Shown: positions 27,420 through 35,882, numbered from the stretch's first letter. The stretch: 61,425 bases of DNA from Clostridiales bacterium (GCA_020859985.1 JAJBVD010000030.1:186741-248165), one strand, 5' to 3'. Notes: generated by a model not told the origin, from the letters alone. Translations and numbers: made by a program.

Positions 27420-27480
27420 ATTATATCATGGTTTCCTCCTGTCCGCGCGTCCATTCGTGCGTTCAGACTGACCGTTCGTG
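27420..27480 (-). promoter_or_regulatory. Second twin LytTR box with extended -10 promoter
   Basis: The 10-mers TCCATTCGTG (27450-27459) and ACCGTTCGTG (27471-27480) lie 21 bp apart, upstream of an extended -10, TG then A then TATAAT (27425-27420). The proximal box sits 24-25 bp before the -10, as at the adhesin promoter, and the surrounding bases CGTTC after box 1 and AAATA after box 2 are also shared. No -35 match. This matched geometry argues that one regulator drives both promoters. Confidence 0.75.
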
Positions 27481-27497
27481 AAATAATGATACCCGAG

Positions 27498-28595
27498 TTA
27501 CCTCTGCACTCTCGCGCCTGCACCGGACATGATGCCCTCCACCTCTTTCAGGCTTGCCATGGTCGTATCGCCCGGAGTCGTCATCGCGAGTGCGCCGTGT
27601 GCCGCGCCGTAGTTGACAGCTGCCTCCGCGCCCTTGCCCATCATCAGGCCATACACCAGGCCGGATGCAAACGAGTCGCCGCCGCCGACACGGTCCATGA
27701 TCTCCAGACCGTTGTAATCCGCCGCCTTGTAGATCTCGCCGTCCGCCCAGCAGAGAGCACTCCAGTCATTGACAGTCGCAGTCTTTACCTTGCGCAGAGT
27801 GGTAGCCACTACCTTAAAGTTTGGATAAGTCTTAGCCGCCTCGTTGATCATCTTACGATAGCCGTCAATGTTCAGCTCCTTTAAATTCGCGTCATTGCCC
27901 TCGATCTCAAAGCCTAAGCAGGCAGTGAAATCCTCCTCGTTTCCGATCATGACATCCACGTATTTCGCGATCTCTTTGTTCACTTCCTGCGCCTTCGCCT
28001 GTCCGCCGATCGCGCTCCACATGGAGGGACGATAGTTCAGGTCATAGGAAATGACCGTACCGTATTTCTTCGCGGTCTTGATCGCAGCAATGACCGTCTC
28101 GCAGGACTGCTCGGAAAGCGCCGCATAGATGCCGCCGGTGTGAAGCCAGCGTGCGCCGAGTTCCCCGAAAATGTAGTCAAAGTCGAAATCCTCCGGCGTC
28201 GCCTTGGAGATCGCCGTATTTGCACGGTCGGAGCAGCCCACCGCACCGCGGATACCAAAGCCGCGCTCGGTGAAATTGATGCCGTTGCGGCAGACGCGCC
28301 CGATGCCGTCTGTCTTCATCCATTTGATGAGAGATGTGTCCACGCCGCCCTGCAAAATAAAGTCTTCCATCAGCTTGCCGACCTCATTGTCAGCGAATGC
28401 CGTGATCACGCCAGTCCGCAGGCCAAAGCAGCGGCGCAGACCGCGAACGACATTGTACTCGCCGCCGCCTTCCCATGCGCGGAAGGAGCGCGCTGTGCGG
28501 ATCCTGCCCTCTCCCGGATCCAGACGAAGCATCACTTCGCCCAGAGATAACGCGTCATATTTACATTCACTTGCCGGTCTTAAATTTAATTCCAT
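27498..28595 (-). CDS. kdgK: 2-dehydro-3-deoxygluconokinase (PfkB family)
   Basis: 365 residues. Phosphorylates 2-keto-3-deoxygluconate with ATP to KDPG, the last step before aldolase cleavage in hexuronate breakdown. PfkB features: N-terminal GEVMLRLDPGEGRI and GGGEYNVV for sugar binding, and C-terminal DRVGGGDSFASG with catalytic Asp near 307. Slightly longer than the usual 310-350 residues. Start ATG has AAAGGA upstream. Follows uxaC and the uxuB remnant in the same direction, so substrate assignment is supported by context; another PfkB sugar acid kinase is a weaker alternative. Confidence 0.88.
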   Translation of the reverse strand: MELNLRPASECKYDALSLGEVMLRLDPGEGRIRTARSFRAWEGGGEYNVVRGLRRCFGLRTGVITAFADNEVGKLMEDFILQGGVDTSLIKWMKTDGIGRVCRNGINFTERGFGIRGAVGCSDRANTAISKATPEDFDFDYIFGELGARWLHTGGIYAALSEQSCETVIAAIKTAKKYGTVISYDLNYRPSMWSAIGGQAKAQEVNKEIAKYVDVMIGNEEDFTACLGFEIEGNDANLKELNIDGYRKMINEAAKTYPNFKVVATTLRKVKTATVNDWSALCWADGEIYKAADYNGLEIMDRVGGGDSFASGLVYGLMMGKGAEAAVNYGAAHGALAMTTPGDTTMASLKEVEGIMSGAGARVQR

Positions 28596-28653
28596 GATAT
28601 TGTCCTTTCCATAATATAATTATATGATGCCTACGTATTTTCCAATGTTGCCT

Positions 28654-28740
28654 TCACCGCTCCCAGTCAAACTCCGGAAGCCGATAGCCTTTGTCCAGCC
28701 ATTCCTGACGGTTCTTCAGGCCGTTCTCACTTAGCTGCAT
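28654..28740 (-). pseudogene. Remnant of fructuronate reductase (uxuB) 5' end
   Basis: A 28-codon frame with a GGAG ribosome site and ATG at 28740 reads MQLSENGLKNRQEWLDKGYR followed by LPEFDWER and a stop. This matches the typical N-terminus of the mannitol dehydrogenase family (UxuB: M.L...GLK.R..W...G..LP..D). The NAD-binding region expected next is absent. Its place between uxaC and kdgK is where uxuB commonly lies, so this looks like a deletion scar rather than a small gene. The 28741-28879 stretch upstream holds only the ribosome site and no recognised feature. Confidence 0.6.
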
Positions 28741-28879
28741 AGTAAAACTTCTCCAAAATATGTCATAGCTTCGCCCCACAAATCTGTGATACAGGCAATG
28801 TCCCAATTTTCTCAGAAAACCGTGGATGGTATCGCCACATCCCCCGCAGGGCGATTCTGTATACGGCAGCTATTTTTTA

Positions 28880-30307
28880 TTATGCTCTGCGCGCGTCCGG
28901 ATCCAGGTTAAATCCGAAATACCGCACCGCGTTCCCATAGGAAATCCCGCGGATCAGCTGTTCCAATGCTACCTCATCATTCGGGTACTCACCGTTCTCC
29001 ACCCATCCGCCGATCAGGTTGCAGAGGATGCGGCGGAAATACTCATGTCTCGTGTAAGACAAAAAGCTGCGGGAATCCGTCAGCATGCCGAGGAAGTTCC
29101 CCAACAGCCCTAAACTCGCCAGTGAGGTCATCTGATCGATCATGCCCTGCTTGTGATCGTTGAACCACCAGGCGCTGCCCTGCTGAATCTTGCCGATGGC
29201 GTCTGAATTCTGGAAGCAGCCGAGGATCGTGCCAATCGCAGCATTGTCAGTCGGGTTCAGACTGTAGAGGATTGTCTTCGGAAGCTTGTCCCCGATCGCC
29301 AGCGCATTCAGGAAGTCCGCCAGCTCAGACGACGGCGCGTAATTGTTGATGCAGTCCACACCGGCATCCGGTCCGATAGACTGATACAGCAGCTGGTTGT
29401 TGTCGCGTTTCACGCCATAATGAAGCTGCATCGCCCAGTTGAAGTCATGGTACAGTGCCCCCATCTTCAGCATAAACGCGGTCTTGAACTGCAGCTCCTC
29501 TGTGCGGGTGATCCTCTCACCATTCAGTCTCTTTGCAAAAATTGCGTTGACTGTCTCCTCAGAAGCAGGCACGTACATCACATACTCCAGACCGTGATCG
29601 GATACGCAGCAGCCCCTCGCTGCAAAATATTCCATGCGGACTTTCAGCGCCGCGATCAGAGCCTCAAACGACGCAATCTTTGTCCCGCTCACCTCTGCCA
29701 GCGCCGCGATGTATTCCGCGTAATCCGGTTTTTCCAGATTCATCGCCTTGTCCGGACGCCATGCCGGAAGCACCTGCACCTCAAAGGTCTCATCCTTCGC
29801 AATCACCTCATGCCATTCCAGAGAATCAATCGGGTCATCGGTCGTGCAGATCAGTGTCACGCCCGAACGGCGGATGATATTGCGTGCGCTCATATCATCC
29901 TGATGCAGAGCTTCGTTGCAGAGGTTCCACACCTCCTCGGCAGTCCTGCCATTCAGCGCTCCGTAATAGCCGAAATACCGCTGCAGCTCCAGATGGCTCC
30001 AGTGATAGAGCGGATTCCCGATCGCTTTTTCCAGCGTCTCCGCCCACTTCTGGAACTTTTCACGGTCTGTAGCATCGCCAGTGATGTACTTTTCCTCAAT
30101 GCCGTTTGAGCGCATCTGCCTCCACTTATAGTGGTCGCCGCCCAGCCAGACCTGCGTGATGTTGTCAAACCTGCGGTCTTCGGCAATCTCACGCGGGTTG
30201 ATGTGGCAGTGATAGTCGAGAACCGGCGTCGTCTCGGCATACTCGTGAAACAGCTTTTTCGCTGTCTCGGTCGACAGGAGAAAATCCTTGTCCATAAATG
30301 CTTTCAT
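28880..30307 (-). CDS. uxaC: Glucuronate isomerase
   Basis: 475 residues from the ATG at 30307, which has GGAGGG 7-8 nt upstream; the longer in-frame start at 30322 lies before the ribosome site. Isomerises D-glucuronate to D-fructuronate, and galacturonate to tagaturonate. Family marks: PVLDYHCHINPREIAED (metal-binding His-x-His), GGDHYKWRQMRSNG, and C-terminal SFLSYTRHEYFRRILCNLIG. Length is standard. With kdgK it forms the ends of the hexuronate route; uxuA and an intact uxuB must lie elsewhere. Confidence 0.96.
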   Translation of the reverse strand: MKAFMDKDFLLSTETAKKLFHEYAETTPVLDYHCHINPREIAEDRRFDNITQVWLGGDHYKWRQMRSNGIEEKYITGDATDREKFQKWAETLEKAIGNPLYHWSHLELQRYFGYYGALNGRTAEEVWNLCNEALHQDDMSARNIIRRSGVTLICTTDDPIDSLEWHEVIAKDETFEVQVLPAWRPDKAMNLEKPDYAEYIAALAEVSGTKIASFEALIAALKVRMEYFAARGCCVSDHGLEYVMYVPASEETVNAIFAKRLNGERITRTEELQFKTAFMLKMGALYHDFNWAMQLHYGVKRDNNQLLYQSIGPDAGVDCINNYAPSSELADFLNALAIGDKLPKTILYSLNPTDNAAIGTILGCFQNSDAIGKIQQGSAWWFNDHKQGMIDQMTSLASLGLLGNFLGMLTDSRSFLSYTRHEYFRRILCNLIGGWVENGEYPNDEVALEQLIRGISYGNAVRYFGFNLDPDARRA

Positions 30308-30360
30308 GTTACTGCCCTCCATTCTTTGTTAACAGGTAATTCTCATTACTTTCACAGTTG

Positions 30361-30540
30361 TTACATTGGGTTCAAAACTTTTTGGAAAAAAAGAACGCAG
30401 CTGTTCTTTTCCAGATCACTGTAGCTGTTGCATCGAAATTCCACCGCACTGCCGAACACGATCACAGCTTTCACATTCCGATCCTTTTCAAAATCTGCCT
30501 GCAGCAGCTGCACCAGATCCTGCTTGAGGGGATGGATGTA
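30361..30540 (-). pseudogene. Nucleotidyltransferase (MNT-type) fragment
   Basis: An open minus frame without a start codon and with a stop immediately upstream. It contains VKAVIVFGSAVEFRCNSYSD, the Gly-Ser...Ser-Asp signature of minimal nucleotidyltransferases, but the following Asp-x-Asp is lost and the protein ends after 59 residues. Preceded by HPLKQDLVQLLQADFEKD, a normal family N-terminus. Likely a relic of a gene broken when the uxaC/ABC intergenic region formed. The rest of this 490-bp gap (30308-30798) holds only the ABC promoter. Confidence 0.55.
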
Positions 30541-30658
30541 CTAATATATCTGATTATAACCTGTCACGAAAAGAATGAAAAGAGTAAATCTCACCTTTTT
30601 TTGTATCGTTTTACGATTGGAAATATTTATCACACCCGAAAATAATTGTCACGGTACC

Positions 30659-30687
30659 TTGACATTTTTTGTCTTCTCTGCTAGGAT
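30659..30687 (+). promoter_or_regulatory. Sigma-A promoter of the ABC exporter operon
   Basis: TTGACA (30659-30664), a 17-bp spacer and TAGGAT (30682-30687). Start predicted near 30694, giving a leader of about 105 nt that contains a weak hairpin closed by GTTG/CAAC near 30690-30718. Confidence 0.65.
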
Positions 30688-30798
30688 GGCTGTTGTGCAA
30701 TTCCTGTACAAATGCAACGGTTCTGAATAGTACCATTTTAGCATTTGATGCTGCCCGGAATGACACTAAAATCTGCAAAAAACAAACCGAGGCGAACT

Positions 30799-32526
30799 AT
30801 GAATCTGATTATCCGCTATATGAAGCCCTACGCTGCAAGAATGGCAGCCAGCATGACCTTTAAGTTCTGTGGAACAATCTCTGAACTTCTGATTCCCTAT
30901 ATTCTGGAATACATGATCGACCAGGTGGTGCCGCTCGGCGACGTTTCCCGCGTGTTGCTGTGGGGGGCACTAATGATCGCAGTCGCGTTTATCACACGTT
31001 TCCTGAATGTCAAGGCAAACCGCAATGCAGTCGCCGTCGCTTCTGAGTCTATTAGCGTGCTCCGGCATGATATGTTCCAGAAAACGCTCACCCTTTCCGG
31101 CTCCCAGTTTGACGCGTTCGGACTTCCCACGCTGACGTCCCGCATGACCTCAGACTCCTACAACGTGCAGGATTTCATGGTAGACGTGCAGGCGATCGGT
31201 ATCCGCGCCCCGATCATGCTGATCGGCGGCATTGTGGTCACGATGATCATGGATCCGGTACTCTCCGGCATTCTCTGCGTACTGGTGCCGATTCTCGGCG
31301 TGGTGATCTTCCTGGTCACCCGGCATGGGATACCACTCTATGACCGGGTACAGACCAGTCTGGATAAGGTCATCCGCGTGATGCGGGAAAACATCACCGG
31401 CATCCGCGTCGTAAAGGCTCTCTCTAAAGAGCAATACGAAATTAACCGCTTTCAGGAAGCCAACAAAAAGCTGACGGAAGACGACATCCGCGCAAGCGTC
31501 ACAATGGCGACGCCCGGACCTCTCATGCAGTTAACGCTGAACGTAGGACTGACGCTGGTCGTTCTGGTCGGCGCGGTACGGGTAAACAGCGGTGCGATCC
31601 GCCCCGGTGTCATCCTTGCGTTTCTTACCTATTTTAACCTGATCCTGCAGAGCGTTATGAGTCTGAACCGCGTTTTTATGATGGCTTCAAAAGCCATCGC
31701 CTCAGCGAACCGCATTGACCTCATTATGCAGACAAAAGACGACCAGCCGGTTTTTCCGGTCGATGGACATGAATGTTCCAGAGATGCACAGGATGCGCAC
31801 ATTGTCTTTGACCACGTCAGCTTCAGCTATCACAAGACCGGCGAGCAATGCCTGTCCGATATTGATTTTTCTCTGAAAGCGGGGGAATCACTCGGCATTA
31901 TCGGCGCGACCGGCAGCGGCAAGACGTCGATCGTCAATCTGCTGATGCGTTTTTATGATTGCGACAGGGGCGGAATTTACATCCACGGACGCGATGTGCG
32001 GACTTATGAGAAAGACGAGCTTCGCGCCATGTTCGGCGTCGTCTTTCAGAATGATACCATTTTCAACGACACGCTTTTTGAAAATATCTCATTCGGCCGC
32101 CATCTGAATGAGTTTCAGGTACGCCGCGCGGCACAGGCCGCGAATATCTCCGACTTTATCGACGGACTGGAGGAGGCTTACCAGTACAAGGCAGATATCA
32201 AAGGCGCAAATTTAAGCGGCGGCCAGAAACAGCGGACGCTGATTGCCCGCGCGCTTGCCGACCATCCGCAGATCCTGATCCTGGACGATTCCTCCAGCGC
32301 GCTGGACTACAAGACCGACGCCGCTCTGCGCCAGGCAATCCGCGCCGATTACAGCAGCTCCACCACCATCATGATCGCGCAGCGTGTCAGCTCGATCCGG
32401 AATCTCGACCATATTCTGGTGCTCGAAAATGGCAAAATGATCGGTTACGGCACTCACGAGGAGCTTGTGAAAAGCTGTCCTGTCTATCTGGATATCTATC
32501 AATCGCAGATGGGCGAGATTGCATAA
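30799..32526 (+). CDS. Heterodimeric ABC exporter half, degenerate-site subunit
   Basis: 575 residues from the ATG at 30799 (GAGG, 6-nt spacing), favoured over the upstream in-frame ATG at 30745 that lacks a ribosome site. Six-helix membrane domain 1-320, then a nucleotide-binding domain: Walker A GATGSGKT, canonical signature NLSGGQKQR, Walker B ILILDD with Asp where the catalytic Glu normally stands, and H-loop replaced by IAQRVSS. This non-catalytic Walker B is typical of one subunit of TM287/288- or BmrC-like exporters. Pairs with the next gene. Drug, lipid or peptide export; substrate not predictable. Confidence 0.9.
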   Translation: MNLIIRYMKPYAARMAASMTFKFCGTISELLIPYILEYMIDQVVPLGDVSRVLLWGALMIAVAFITRFLNVKANRNAVAVASESISVLRHDMFQKTLTLSGSQFDAFGLPTLTSRMTSDSYNVQDFMVDVQAIGIRAPIMLIGGIVVTMIMDPVLSGILCVLVPILGVVIFLVTRHGIPLYDRVQTSLDKVIRVMRENITGIRVVKALSKEQYEINRFQEANKKLTEDDIRASVTMATPGPLMQLTLNVGLTLVVLVGAVRVNSGAIRPGVILAFLTYFNLILQSVMSLNRVFMMASKAIASANRIDLIMQTKDDQPVFPVDGHECSRDAQDAHIVFDHVSFSYHKTGEQCLSDIDFSLKAGESLGIIGATGSGKTSIVNLLMRFYDCDRGGIYIHGRDVRTYEKDELRAMFGVVFQNDTIFNDTLFENISFGRHLNEFQVRRAAQAANISDFIDGLEEAYQYKADIKGANLSGGQKQRTLIARALADHPQILILDDSSSALDYKTDAALRQAIRADYSSSTTIMIAQRVSSIRNLDHILVLENGKMIGYGTHEELVKSCPVYLDIYQSQMGEIA

Positions 32527-32570
32527 TTTTTCGCCGGGTTATGCCCTCAATCTCCGATTGTGGGGCGCGG

Positions 32571-32637
32571 GCATCCCACACTTCGTGCGGGATATTCCCT
32601 CGCCGGGTGGCATCCCACACTTCGTGCGGGATATTCC
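32571..32637. repeat. Two 28-bp direct repeats between the exporter genes
   Basis: Identical units GCATCCCACACTTCG followed by TGCGGGATATTCC start at 32571 and 32610. Each contains an imperfect hairpin (ATCCC with GGGAT around a TTCG loop). A degenerate third start, TCGCCGGG, occurs at 32531. The repeats sit in the 200-bp gap inside the exporter operon; they could be a REP-like element or affect mRNA stability. Confidence 0.75.
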
Positions 32638-32670
32638 TCGCATATATTGCAGAATAAAGATGAAATATTG

Positions 32671-32695
32671 TAACTGTTCAAGTACCTTCACAGTT
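32671..32695. repeat. Dispersed palindrome, copy 1
   Basis: TAACTGTTCA, five bases, CTTCACAGTT: an AACTGT/ACAGTT inverted repeat 30 bp before the second exporter gene. A second copy is at 42121-42144, and degenerate forms occur near 43038 and 30349, all intergenic. Confidence 0.6.
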
Positions 32696-32726
32696 TCGAA
32701 ATATTACTAAGAAAGAGGCCGGTATT

Positions 32727-34595
32727 ATGGAAAAAAATACGTCCAAAAAATATGACAGTCCAAAAAGAAACGGCAGTTCCGGAACTAAGCATACGGGCGA
32801 AACTGAAAATACAGACAGTAAAGCCTGCAGCGCAGAACAGGGGCAAAACGGAAAATCAAAAAACCGCAGGGGCACCCTCCTTCGCCTCATCCGCTACGCA
32901 TCGCAATACAAATACATCATGGCAGTCGCACTGCTGCTCTGTCTTGTGAGCAATCTGATGGCGCTGACCGGCCCGATCCTCGCCGGCAAGGCAATCGCTG
33001 CCGCTGAGGCCGGAAAAGGGCAGGTAGATTTTTCCCGCGTCTTCTACTACGCGAAACTGATGCTGATCTTCTACGTGGCGTCCTCCCTGATTACGCTCAT
33101 CATCAATTTCATCATGATGAACGTCGGCCGAAAGATCGGGCAAAAGATGCGTGAGGATGTCTTCCAGAAGCTGATGAAGCTTCCTGTCCGCTATTTCGAC
33201 CAAAATGCAGCCGGCGATATCATCAGCCATGTCTCCTACGATATTGACGTCACCTGTGTCTGCATTTCTACTGATCTCACGCAGATTATGACCAGCATCG
33301 TCACCGTCGTAGGCTCGCTCGCAATGATGATCTACATCAGCCCGCCGCTGACCCTGACGATGCTCGTCACCATTCCTCTGGCAACCGTCTATACGAAGCA
33401 CATGAGCGGCATCACCCGTCCGTTGTTTTCGCGGCGCTCTGCCGCGTACGGTGAAATGAATGGCTATGTAGAGGAGATTTTTTCCGGACAGAAAACCGTA
33501 CTCGCCTACGCGCAGGAGGATACATTCCTGAATCATTTCGACGAGTATAATAAAGAAGCTTCCGACGCATTTCACAGGGCAAACTATTACGGCATGACCA
33601 TGGGGCCGACTGTCGGTTCGATCAACAATCTCGGACTGGCTCTGATTGGAATTCTCGGTTCCATCCTCTATATGGGAGGAACCGTAACTTTGGAACACAT
33701 CTCCTCCTTCGTGCTGTACTCGAGAAAATTTTCCGGACCGATCAACGAGATTGCGAACGTGGTCACACAGATTTTTTCCGCGCTGTCCGCGGCAGAGCGC
33801 GTATTCCATATTCTGGATGAGGCAGAGGAACTACCGGACCGGGCGGATGCCGCAGTTCTCGAAGATGTACGCGGCGATGTAAAAATTGAGAATGTCTCTT
33901 TCGGCTATACCCCCGGAAAGACGATCATCCGCAATTTCAATCTGGATGCGGATGCCGGGAAGCTCATCGCCATTGTCGGACCGACCGGGGCCGGGAAAAC
34001 CACCATCATCAACCTGCTGATGCGCTTTTATGATGTGGACGAGGGGCAGATATTTGTGGACGGCAATGAGATTCGCGATGTGACACGCACAAGCCTCCGC
34101 CGCGCCTACGCAATGGTGCTGCAGGACACCTGGCTCTTCAACGGAACCATCTATGAGAATATCGCCTACGGAAAGGAAGGCGCGACAAAAGAGGATGTCA
34201 TCGCTGTCGCCAAAGCAGCAAAAATTCATCATTACATCATGCTGCTCCCCGATGGCTACGATACCGTCATCGGCGAGGATGGCGGCAACATTTCCAAGGG
34301 GCAGAAACAGCTTCTGACTATCGCCCGCGCCATGCTCTATGACGCACGGATGCTGATCCTTGACGAAGCCACCTCTAACGTGGATACCGGCACTGAGCGG
34401 CAGATACAGGCTGCCATGCGCGAACTGATGGCTGACAAGACCTGCTTCGTCATCGCCCACCGTCTCTCCACCATCCAGAATGCCGACCGGATCCTGGTCG
34501 TCGATCAGGGCAATATTGTGGAACAGGGCACCCATCAGGAGCTGATTGCGCAGAAAGGGTTTTATTACAGGCTGTATGCGGCACAATATGAATAA
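32727..34595 (+). CDS. Heterodimeric ABC exporter half, catalytic subunit
   Basis: 622 residues; GAGG 8 nt before the ATG. A polar, Lys/Ser/Asn-rich N-terminal extension of about 50 residues precedes six membrane helices (55-340). Nucleotide-binding domain: Walker A GPTGAGKTT, Walker B LILDEATSNVD with the catalytic Glu, H-loop AHRLST, but a non-canonical signature NISKGQKQ. Paired with the upstream subunit, whose signature is canonical and Walker B degenerate, this leaves one competent ATP site per heterodimer, as in LmrCD or BmrCD. Ends in GFYYRLYAAQYE, a C-terminus of which a vestige recurs at 36021-36053. Confidence 0.92.
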   Translation: MEKNTSKKYDSPKRNGSSGTKHTGETENTDSKACSAEQGQNGKSKNRRGTLLRLIRYASQYKYIMAVALLLCLVSNLMALTGPILAGKAIAAAEAGKGQVDFSRVFYYAKLMLIFYVASSLITLIINFIMMNVGRKIGQKMREDVFQKLMKLPVRYFDQNAAGDIISHVSYDIDVTCVCISTDLTQIMTSIVTVVGSLAMMIYISPPLTLTMLVTIPLATVYTKHMSGITRPLFSRRSAAYGEMNGYVEEIFSGQKTVLAYAQEDTFLNHFDEYNKEASDAFHRANYYGMTMGPTVGSINNLGLALIGILGSILYMGGTVTLEHISSFVLYSRKFSGPINEIANVVTQIFSALSAAERVFHILDEAEELPDRADAAVLEDVRGDVKIENVSFGYTPGKTIIRNFNLDADAGKLIAIVGPTGAGKTTIINLLMRFYDVDEGQIFVDGNEIRDVTRTSLRRAYAMVLQDTWLFNGTIYENIAYGKEGATKEDVIAVAKAAKIHHYIMLLPDGYDTVIGEDGGNISKGQKQLLTIARAMLYDARMLILDEATSNVDTGTERQIQAAMRELMADKTCFVIAHRLSTIQNADRILVVDQGNIVEQGTHQELIAQKGFYYRLYAAQYE

Positions 34596-34616
34596 ACAAT
34601 TCCAAACAGCCCCACA

Positions 34617-34670
34617 GGTGCTGAGCGCCAGTGGCGCTCGTTTAGTACCGACCGAAGCGGCAGCGGAGAA
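34617..34670 (+). repeat. Structured dispersed element, copy 1
   Basis: Nested stems: GGTGCT (34617-34622) with AGTACC (34644-34649), enclosing GAGCGCC, loop AGT, GGCGCTC, then a free GTTT. The 3' flank ACCGAAGCGGCAGCGGAGA is shared with the copy at 49547-49600. Between the copies both stems differ by compensating changes while the loop, GTTT and flank are kept. The surrounding 34600-34742 stretch is bounded by inverted TTCCAAAC/GTTTGGAA. Confidence 0.65.
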
Positions 34671-34743
34671 TATGACGCGTAAGCGGCATATAAAACCTGC
34701 AGTTCAGGCGGTCTTTGGCCTGCAGTTTGGAACGCTATATATC

Positions 34744-34793
34744 CAAAAAGCCCCTCGCGGAATGTCGGTTCTGTTCCGCAAAGGGCTTCCTTT
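34744..34793. terminator. Bidirectional terminator, copy 1
   Basis: A 50-bp unit with outer stem AAGCCC/GGGCTT and inner GCGGAA/TTCCGC, T-rich on both exits. It closes the plus-strand exporter operon and the minus-strand cassette at 34905-35882. Identical over 50 bp to 36201-36250. Confidence 0.82.
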
Positions 34794-34904
34794 ATTTATC
34801 AAAGATTCGCCTCGTGCTTTTCAATTCTGTGTGCGACGAACTCTCTTTATCTTTTGGAATGTTCGGGTGCCGGCAAGAGCGACCCGTTCTCATGTAAGTT
34901 AGGA

Positions 34905-35045
34905 TTATTTCTCCAGTAAGTCTTTGACTTTCTTTTTGGCTTCTTCGAGGTCCTGACTTTCGTTCAGCAGTTCAAGAATCTTTCTGGTCTGGTTCTCTTC
35001 CGCAATATTTACCAAAAGTTCACTGGCATTCATATCCTCGTCCAT
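34905..35045 (-). CDS. 46-residue acidic helical protein
   Basis: Small gene with an AGGAGG-type ribosome site and ATG at 35045; the product is MDEDMNASELLVNIAEENQT and a charged helix ending EEAKKKVKDLLEK. Third gene of a minus-strand cassette, 29 bp after the 207-residue gene. No family recognised. The start, spacing and composition look like a real gene; a small partner or regulator role is a guess. Confidence 0.65.
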   Translation of the reverse strand: MDEDMNASELLVNIAEENQTRKILELLNESQDLEEAKKKVKDLLEK

Positions 35046-35074
35046 TGCTCCTCCTTTCCGACTGCTTGCCCGCC

Positions 35075-35698
35075 TTAAGCTGTTGCTTTTTCAAACATAG
35101 CTGTGTTAATCCAATACTCTGAAAAATTTATCTTTTTATATAAAGTATACATTCCTTCATCACTGACTTCATCATACAGTTTTTTGAAATTTTGTCTTTC
35201 GTAAAACTTTTTATACATATGTTCTCGACATTCCAGTATTAACAAATTTCCACCAATTGCCCTTGCTGCAATACTAATAGCATGATAACATTCAAACAAT
35301 ATTGTTTCTCCAGGAATATCTTCTTTCGTATATACATCAGATCGTCCTAATTGTCCAATAAGATACGCCGGCACTGATTGCAGAGTGTCACGTCCCGGAT
35401 ATTCACCAAGCATCTTCCTTTTCCTTTTTCCCGACAGACAACTAATGTCAACAGATTTTTGAGCTATAGTAAAATATGCTGCTATATCAAAATTGCCATT
35501 TCTTAATCTTTCAAGATCGACAAGCAAATATGTCTTACCATAATTCGACGTTTCATACGAAATTGCTTTTTGTTGTAAAAAAATCTCCAGATCATTCTCA
35601 CGTTCGCAGGAAAACCTTCTAAATGAATCTTTAATTTGGGACAATTCGTATTCTTCGTTCAGTATTTCTCCCAGCGATAATACTTTATATGCTTTCAT
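35075..35698 (-). CDS. Uncharacterised protein, possibly GNAT-like
   Basis: 207 residues with low-GC codon use compared with its neighbours. The middle (about 65-160) has the alternation of a GNAT-like fold: KTYLLVDLERLRNGNFDIAA, then ILFECYHAISIAARAIGG (possible cofactor helix) and NLLILECREHMYKKFYERQNF, whose LLILEC...KFYE.. pattern is common near the end of acetyltransferases. I do not see a clean acetyl-CoA R/Q-x-x-G-x-G/A loop, so the family is uncertain. It follows a 59-residue gene by 4 bp, a layout typical of toxin-antitoxin pairs; function unproven. Confidence 0.75.
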   Translation of the reverse strand: MKAYKVLSLGEILNEEYELSQIKDSFRRFSCERENDLEIFLQQKAISYETSNYGKTYLLVDLERLRNGNFDIAAYFTIAQKSVDISCLSGKRKRKMLGEYPGRDTLQSVPAYLIGQLGRSDVYTKEDIPGETILFECYHAISIAARAIGGNLLILECREHMYKKFYERQNFKKLYDEVSDEGMYTLYKKINFSEYWINTAMFEKATA

Positions 35699-35702
35699 AT
35701 TA

Positions 35703-35882
35703 TCACTTGGACAGAGCTTTTCTTAAATCGTATTTAAGCTCTTGTTCTTCTGTTAAATGTACAAGCTGTGAGTGGAAATTGCTGCCCAGTGTGGGAGTCA
35801 CCGAACTGTTCATTTCCCTGATAAAATCATCAGCCTTTTCAGATTTTACAATAAATTGTTTACCAAAAGTCGATGTTGCCAT
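35703..35882 (-). CDS. 59-residue putative antitoxin-like protein
   Basis: Starts at ATG 35882 with AGGAGG 8-9 nt upstream; the GTG nine bases earlier overlaps that site. Sequence MATSTFGKQFIVKSEKADDF continues to a Lys/Leu-rich helix ending KYDLRKALSK. Short, charged, first in the cassette and 4 bp before the 207-residue gene. The pattern (small protein then larger enzyme-like protein) suggests an antitoxin or chaperone. No DNA-binding motif is clear. Confidence 0.7.
   Translation of the reverse strand: MATSTFGKQFIVKSEKADDFIREMNSSVTPTLGSNFHSQLVHLTEEQELKYDLRKALSK

Noticed and set aside
27420-27440. AGGAGG followed by ATG ATA TAA, a two-codon frame
   Set aside because: The same bases form the extended -10 box, and matching spacing to the adhesin promoter supports the promoter reading.
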